Source: an uncultured Alphaproteobacteria bacterium
GTDB taxonomy: Bacteria > Pseudomonadota > Alphaproteobacteria > CAAGCB01 > CAG-977
Direction: 5' to 3'
Assembly: GCA_944392845.1 (NCBI GenBank)
Contig: CALXYE010000095.1
Coordinates: forward strand, 1-35,166
DNA length: 35,166 nt
The position numbers and the translations under genes are program-made. How positions within the stretch are numbered: position 1 is the first letter of the stretch; every line of letters starts with the position of its first letter. The notes beneath the pieces were generated by a model. That model was given only the letters and a program-made list of their open reading frames with translations. It made no database searches and was not told the DNA's origin. Positions 30,535-35,166 of this stretch are shown here, piece after piece.

Positions 30535-32997
30535 TTAGCGCCCTGCTGCACCCTTTTGAACCTGTTGCAAGATGGTCGAAACCTTCTTTTGCATTGATGC
30601 ATCCATTCCCTTCTGAGGAGCATCCATTCCGCGGGCGACCCATTTGCTTTCCAAATCTGCCTGCGCATACTTCATCATCGAATTATTTTCTCCGACTTTC
30701 TGCAAAATCTGGCTGTGAGAAGGCTTCTTGTCTTCTCCGGGGTTCCCACCCAAGCCGGACAAAGAACTCATCATGGCTTTTTGGCTGCTGACCTGAACCT
30801 CTATCTGACTCTTCATCACTTCGGGCGTTACCTTCAATGACGCTTTTTCCTTATCGGGATCCAACGCAATTTGTTTATACGTTACTGCCGTGCTCTGTAT
30901 CGCGGAAATTTCCAGCAAAGCATCCGCCCGAGCATCCAGAACCGCGGCTTCCCGCTTCTGCTTCAAGTCCTTGTCCAAATGTTTCGGATTGATCAAAGGA
31001 ATTTTTTCGGGCTTATCCTTCGGATTCGATGAAACCTTATACTGTTCCGCCATCTTCTTGGCTTTTTCGTCGGCAGGCGTCAACGCTTCTCCCGCAGCTT
31101 CCTTGCGTTCGGCTTCGATCAACGCCGCGCGGATACGCTTGCGCTGTTCCATCGTCGCTTCGATCGACGCCTGTTTTTCCGCCGCGTTCTTACGGCTCAT
31201 AACGTCTTTCATGCAGTCGGACGTAATTTTGTCAACCGCGTCAAAACGTTCCTGAACCTGCTTCTTTTCCTCTTCTGTCAAAGGCGGCAGAGTTTCCGAC
31301 TTATCTTCCTTATCTTGTTTTGCCCCTTTGTCTTCCTTCGGTTTATCGTCTTTTTCAGGACCGTCAGCCTGTTTATCGCCTTCCTTGGGCTTATCGTCTT
31401 TTTCGGAACCGTCGGCCTGCTTATCGTTATCCTTAGGTTGTTTATCGTCAGTCTGCTCCTGCGTCGCTTCTTTTTCCTGCTTCGGCGGCGACGGCGGCAC
31501 GTACGTCCCGTTCACCGTACGGGCGTCAAGATCCAAAGCCTTTTCACGATACGTCGGAACGCCGTTCGCCTTTTTCTGTTCCTGTTGCGCCAGCAGCATC
31601 CGTTCCGCCTGCTTTTTCAATTCGGGCGAAGGCTGATATCCCTTAACTTCCATGCCTAAAAGCGAACAGGCCAAAAACATCTGGCGTTTGAAATTTTCCG
31701 ATCCTTTCAGGTTCGCAACCGTCCAGCCGCGCTTTTGCCCCATGCGAACCATCGTCATGCAGTCCTCCAGACTGGGGCCGTCCTTCGCGCTGGGGTATTT
31801 CATCGCAATGTTTTTCTGACGCGTCTGGAGCGTCGTTCCCGTTTCCAAAGAAATATCTACGGGACAATTCGGATCTTTCGGGTCTTTTTGCGAAATGCCC
31901 GTAATCATCGAATAGGGCATTTTAAATTCGGAAGACGCCGCGCGGCCTTCTTCGTCATAATACCCCAGCCAACGCTTCATATCCTCCGCTTCTTTGAGCA
32001 GATCGATTTCTTCTTCGTTTTCTTTGTCGCTTTCGGCTGCGTTCGCGCGCCCTTCCGCCAAGTCGGCAATATCGCAGAATTCCTGAACGTCCTTAGGCTT
32101 ATATTCGGGAACATGCTGCTTTAACAGCCAATTCATGCGGCCGGCGTACGCATCGCGTTCCTCTTCGGGATAATCGCGTAAATCAACGGCGATATCGTTT
32201 GAACGATTTTCAAATTCCTCTTCCAAGCCGTATTTTTCGACCTTGTCCTTAAGGGCTTTTTCCTCGTCGCTCAGCTCTTCGCCGCCGTTCAGTTTTGCTT
32301 CGATTTCGTTCTTTTTTCCTTCAAGGGCGGGAACATCCTCATAAAATTCGGAACGCGCCATATCCAAAACGACGCCGTCATATTCGCGTTTCTTCGCCGC
32401 CATGAAAAAAGACGGATTTTCCTTATAAAACTTTTTGTTCAGCTCTTCCTTATCCGCATCGGAAGCAGCCGCCGCGGATTCCTGTTCATAGCGTTCCAAA
32501 TACCCGCCCGCCGAAGCGTATTCGGGGTTATTTGCCGCTTCGCGGCTTTCCTTAACAATATCGGCAAAAGATACGGGCTTGGCGTCTTCATCCGCGTGCG
32601 TCAGCTCGCCGCTCAACATAAAGACCAATTCTTTGGCCGCCTTGTCGGAATAATCCGCTTCCTCCAAGAAAGCATCCTTGCTCACGGAATCGGGATCTTC
32701 CGTCAGCTGAAACTTTTCGACCAGATTGTTCAGTTGAATTTCTTCGTTCGTCCATTCGGACTTATCCTTGCCGGCCAGGACGTCCTTTACTTTTTTCTGT
32801 TCGGGAGCACCGTAATAAGCCTGATGAAACTGTTTCAACACGCGTTCGTCATAAGGCCCTTTTTGCGCGACGGCGAAATAATCGGCGTTTTCCTGCGCGA
32901 ATTTTTTATCGATTTCTTCGGCCTGCGACGGATTCGCCTGTTTTTCGGCTTCATAACGTTTCAAAAAGTCTTCGTACTCTTTCAGCAATTCAGCCAT
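30535..32997 (-). CDS. Large charged protein with an N-terminal duplication and an LPD7-like domain (gene 1 of pair)
   Basis: An 820-residue cytoplasmic, acidic protein. Residues about 10-115 and 165-275 are two copies of a roughly 105-residue unit: DFLKRYEAEK with AEEIDKKFAQENADYFA, versus GYLERYEQES with KEELNKKFYKENPSFFM. Residues about 415-470 match the LPD7 hallmark: RGWTVANLKGSENFKRQMFL followed by ACSLLGMEVKGYQPS. A 60-residue Lys/Asp/Gln low-complexity region with near-repeats of DKQADGPEKDDKPKE follows, then helical sequence to the end. The ATG at 32997 has GGAGGA upstream. A promoter lies about 45 bp further up. It is the first gene of a two-gene unit; function unknown. Confidence 0.7.
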   Translation of the reverse strand: MAELLKEYEDFLKRYEAEKQANPSQAEEIDKKFAQENADYFAVAQKGPYDERVLKQFHQAYYGAPEQKKVKDVLAGKDKSEWTNEEIQLNNLVEKFQLTEDPDSVSKDAFLEEADYSDKAAKELVFMLSGELTHADEDAKPVSFADIVKESREAANNPEYASAGGYLERYEQESAAAASDADKEELNKKFYKENPSFFMAAKKREYDGVVLDMARSEFYEDVPALEGKKNEIEAKLNGGEELSDEEKALKDKVEKYGLEEEFENRSNDIAVDLRDYPEEERDAYAGRMNWLLKQHVPEYKPKDVQEFCDIADLAEGRANAAESDKENEEEIDLLKEAEDMKRWLGYYDEEGRAASSEFKMPYSMITGISQKDPKDPNCPVDISLETGTTLQTRQKNIAMKYPSAKDGPSLEDCMTMVRMGQKRGWTVANLKGSENFKRQMFLACSLLGMEVKGYQPSPELKKQAERMLLAQQEQKKANGVPTYREKALDLDARTVNGTYVPPSPPKQEKEATQEQTDDKQPKDNDKQADGSEKDDKPKEGDKQADGPEKDDKPKEDKGAKQDKEDKSETLPPLTEEEKKQVQERFDAVDKITSDCMKDVMSRKNAAEKQASIEATMEQRKRIRAALIEAERKEAAGEALTPADEKAKKMAEQYKVSSNPKDKPEKIPLINPKHLDKDLKQKREAAVLDARADALLEISAIQSTAVTYKQIALDPDKEKASLKVTPEVMKSQIEVQVSSQKAMMSSLSGLGGNPGEDKKPSHSQILQKVGENNSMMKYAQADLESKWVARGMDAPQKGMDASMQKKVSTILQQVQKGAAGR

Positions 32998-33040
32998 AAC
33001 GGTCCTCCGCAAGATATTTTTTGACGCTTTATTTTACTGT

Positions 33041-33070
33041 ATCATATTTTTTTCCTTTTTAATATGACAA
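33041..33070 (-). promoter_or_regulatory. Promoter of the LPD7-like gene pair
   Basis: Minus strand: TTGTCA (33070-33065), 18-bp A/T spacer, TATGAT (33046-33041), about 40 bp before the ATG at 32997. Confidence 0.6.
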
Positions 33071-33133
33071 AATTTTGAAAAAACCGCTTTTCATTTTTAT
33101 CGGAAATCTGCCGAATTTTGATTTTATGTTGAC

Positions 33134-33168
33134 AAAAAAATGCCGCCTTTATTGCTAAAAGCGGCATT
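33134..33168 (-). terminator. pgk terminator
   Basis: AATGCCGC and GCGGCATT arms around a 14-base A/T loop, followed by seven T on the minus strand, 20 bp after the pgk stop. Confidence 0.85.
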
Positions 33169-33188
33169 CTTGGATCAAAAAGGGAAAA

Positions 33189-34385
33189 TTACTTTTCCAA
33201 AACCTTTACGCCCGGCAGGATCTTGCCTTCCATCCATTCAAGGAAAGCGCCGCCCGCAGCGGACAGATAAGACATTTTATCGGCAACGCCCGCTTTTTTC
33301 AAAGCGGAAACGGTATCGCCGCCGCCGCCGACCGACAACAGCTTTCCGGCAACCGTCAGATTGCCGACGGCTTCGGCGATCGTGTCCGTCGCCTTATTAA
33401 AGGGTTTGGTTTCGAAAGCGCCGACGGGACCGTTCCAAATAACCGTCTTGCAGCCTTCCAATTTTTTAATAACGTCTTGGGCTGATTTCGGACCGATATC
33501 CAAAATCATTTCGTCAGCCTTGACGTCATTAACGTCCGCCGTACGCAAGGAAGCCGGATTTTCAGCAAATTCCTTCGCGACAACGACGTCGGTCGGCAAA
33601 ACGATCTCACACTTGGCGGCCTTGGCTTTTTCCAAAATCTCGCGCGCCGTGTCGGCCATTTCCTTTTCACACAGCGAATTGCCGACGTTGACGCCCTGAG
33701 CGAACAGGAACGTATTGGCCATACCGCCGCCGATGACCAAAACGTCAACTTTGGAAACCAGATTGCCCAGCAAGTCCAGCTTCGTGGACACCTTGGCGCC
33801 GCCGACGATCGCCGCAACGGGACGGACGGGGTTACCCAAGGCCGCATCCAAGGCTTCCAGCTCGGCCTGCATCAAACGTCCCGCCGCATTCGGTTTCAGC
33901 TTCGCCATGCCTTCGGTCGAAGCGTGGGCGCGGTGAGCGCAGGAAAACGCGTCGTTAACGTAGATATCGACGTTTTCCGCCAACTTCGCCGCAAATGCGG
34001 GATCGTTCTTTTCTTCTTCGGCATAAAAACGCAGGTTTTCCAGCAGAACGACGTCGCCGTCCTTCATTTCGGCGACGGCTTCGGCGACCTTCGGGCCGAT
34101 GCAATCGTCAACGAACTTAACGGATTGTCCCATCGCGGACGCCAGAGCGTCCTGAATCTGCTTCAAGGACATTTCGGGGTTGCGCTGACCTTTCGGACGG
34201 CCGAAATGCGACGCGACGACGACTTTGGCGCCTTTTTTGACCAGCTCTTTCAGCGTCGGAACCAAACGGTCGATACGGGTCGTGTCCGTGATTTTTCCGT
34301 CTTTAACGGGAACGTTCAGGTCGGCGCGGACAAAAACGACTTTACCCGCGGGCTGCAGATCGTCGAGAGTATTGAATTTAGCCAT
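33189..34385 (-). CDS. pgk: Phosphoglycerate kinase
   Basis: A 398-residue glycolytic enzyme transferring phosphate from 1,3-bisphosphoglycerate to ADP. It has [15 protein letters not shown] at the N-terminus, [11 protein letters not shown], the [15 protein letters not shown] hinge region and the nucleotide-side [17 protein letters not shown]. Full length for the family. The ATG at 34385 is preceded by GAAGGA. It lies 75 bp downstream of gap on the same strand, a common gap-pgk order, separated by a hairpin that may reduce readthrough. Confidence 0.97.
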   Translation of the reverse strand: MAKFNTLDDLQPAGKVVFVRADLNVPVKDGKITDTTRIDRLVPTLKELVKKGAKVVVASHFGRPKGQRNPEMSLKQIQDALASAMGQSVKFVDDCIGPKVAEAVAEMKDGDVVLLENLRFYAEEEKNDPAFAAKLAENVDIYVNDAFSCAHRAHASTEGMAKLKPNAAGRLMQAELEALDAALGNPVRPVAAIVGGAKVSTKLDLLGNLVSKVDVLVIGGGMANTFLFAQGVNVGNSLCEKEMADTAREILEKAKAAKCEIVLPTDVVVAKEFAENPASLRTADVNDVKADEMILDIGPKSAQDVIKKLEGCKTVIWNGPVGAFETKPFNKATDTIAEAVGNLTVAGKLLSVGGGGDTVSALKKAGVADKMSYLSAAGGAFLEWMEGKILPGVKVLEK

Positions 34386-34414
34386 AAACTTTTTTCCTTC
34401 TTTATTATAAGAAA

Positions 34415-34443
34415 ACGGCTCCCTCCGAAAAGGGAGGAAGCCG
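34415..34443. terminator. Hairpin between gap and pgk
   Basis: CGGCTCCCTCC-GAAAA-GGGAGGAAGCCG with one bulged base. It has a T run on the plus strand and a short TTTT on the minus strand. It could partly terminate or stabilise the gap transcript before pgk. Confidence 0.65.
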
Positions 34444-34460
34444 CTTTTTTTCGCACTTTA

Positions 34461-35166
34461 TTACAGGAACTTCGCCATAGCGACAGCCGTGTCGGACATA
34501 CGGTTGGAGAACCCCCATTCGTTGTCGTACCAGGACATGATGCGCAGGAAGTTGCCTTCGATGACCGTCGTTTGATCCGCACAGAAAACGGAGCTGTGAG
34601 AATCGTGCGTGAAGTCAGAGGAAACCAAGGGCAGTTCGTTATAGCCCAGAATGCCCTTCAGTTCGCCTTCGGCGGCGGCCTTCATCGCGGCATTGACTTC
34701 TTCCTTCGTGACGTCGCGTTCCAAAACGACCTTCAGGTCAACGACGGAAACGTCGGGCGTCGGGACGCGAATGGCGGAACCCTGCAACTTGCCCTGCAAT
34801 TCCGGCAGAACCAGACCGACGGCCTTCGCGGCGCCCGTCGTCGTCGGAATCATCGACAGAGCGGCAGCGCGGGCACGGTACAGATCTTTGTGCAGCGTGT
34901 CAACCGTGCGCTGGTCGCCCGTATAGGAGTGAATCGTCGTCATATAGCCGTGCTTAATGCCGAATTTTTCATGCAAAACTTTCGCAACGGGAGACAGGCA
35001 GTTCGTCGTGCAGGAACCGTTGGAAACGATTTTGTCTTCGGCCGTCAAAGCCTTGTCGTTAACGCCGAAAACGACCGTGCGGTCGGCGCCCTTGGACGGA
35101 GCGGAAACCAGAACGCGCTTGGCGCCGGCTTCCAGATGAACTTTCGCTTTTTCGGCGTCGGTGAAA
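34461..35166 (-). CDS. gap: Type I glyceraldehyde-3-phosphate dehydrogenase (5' part beyond the window)
   Basis: The C-terminal 234 residues of GAPDH; the frame is open to the right edge, so the N-terminal NAD-binding part is outside. The catalytic cysteine motif [20 protein letters not shown], the phosphate-site [20 protein letters not shown], and the C-terminal [13 protein letters not shown] are all present. The open frame continues upstream of the ATG-less LTAEDK with [20 protein letters not shown], as in the full enzyme. It precedes pgk in the same direction. Confidence 0.96.
   Translation of the reverse strand, partial: FTDAEKAKVHLEAGAKRVLVSAPSKGADRTVVFGVNDKALTAEDKIVSNGSCTTNCLSPVAKVLHEKFGIKHGYMTTIHSYTGDQRTVDTLHKDLYRARAAALSMIPTTTGAAKAVGLVLPELQGKLQGSAIRVPTPDVSVVDLKVVLERDVTKEEVNAAMKAAAEGELKGILGYNELPLVSSDFTHDSHSSVFCADQTTVIEGNFLRIMSWYDNEWGFSNRMSDTAVAMAKFL

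Noticed and set aside
34404-34409. A perfect TATAAT on the minus strand before pgk
   Set aside because: It is only about 19 bases before the ATG. A start from it would cut into the ribosome binding site, and no -35 partner is evident.
1-35166. CRISPR array, insertion sequences, rRNA operon or replication origin
   Set aside because: No regularly spaced direct repeats with unique spacers, no transposase or integrase frames, and no rRNA-like sequence were seen.

Overview
The window looks like chromosome from an alphaproteobacterium with moderate GC, probably an uncultured host- or gut-associated lineage. The clearest support is the ribosomal protein L28 sequence ([19 protein letters not shown] followed by a short alphaproteobacterial-type tail), the hisA-hisE-hinT arrangement, and the mix of PPK1/PPK2 and RimK-like genes. 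The lineage is an inference from protein character; no database was searched.

Left part (1-8.3 kb). An S41-type peptidase gene lies downstream of a three-gene minus-strand operon that encodes a retropepsin-like lipoprotein, an inactive-transglutaminase/7TM membrane protein and an ATP-grasp ligase. Divergent from it is a lactate/malate dehydrogenase gene. Next comes a ygiW-qseB-qseC-type operon (periplasmic OB-fold protein, response regulator, sensor kinase). It is preceded by a textbook PmrA/QseB-type direct-repeat box.

Centre-left (8.4-15.3 kb). A small 96-residue protein built from 9-residue and 7-residue tandem repeats has its own strong promoter. Two tRNA-Arg genes (CCG and CCT) are each followed by a tandem repeat carrying a copy of the tRNA 3' end plus its terminator. 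Between them lie rpmB, an AAC(6')-like acetyltransferase gene broken by a TAG codon, a CecR/YbhGFR-like TetR-controlled ABC efflux operon, and a RimJ/RimL-like acetyltransferase gene.

Centre (15.3-23.4 kb). A translationally coupled esterase/ATP-grasp pair is followed by galU, an MFS transporter, hinT-hisE-hisA (hisF is absent from its usual place), and a 699-residue exported protein with a degenerate trypsin-like domain. A remnant of a beta-helix-type repeat protein follows in frame after its stop codon.

Right part (23.4-35.2 kb). A hypothetical gene precedes a polyphosphate locus: ppk1, a two-domain PPK2 (pap), and a divergent SixA-like phosphatase. All three proteins carry lysine-rich low-complexity segments. 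Two large charged cytoplasmic proteins with LPD7-like segments follow, one of them with an internal duplication, and then the glycolytic pair pgk and gap (gap runs off the right edge).

Most genes are ordinary chromosomal genes. The items most worth a second look are the two tRNA-Arg 3'-end tandem repeats, the repeat-built small protein, the lysine-tailed polyphosphate locus, the LPD7-like protein pair and the pseudo-protease.
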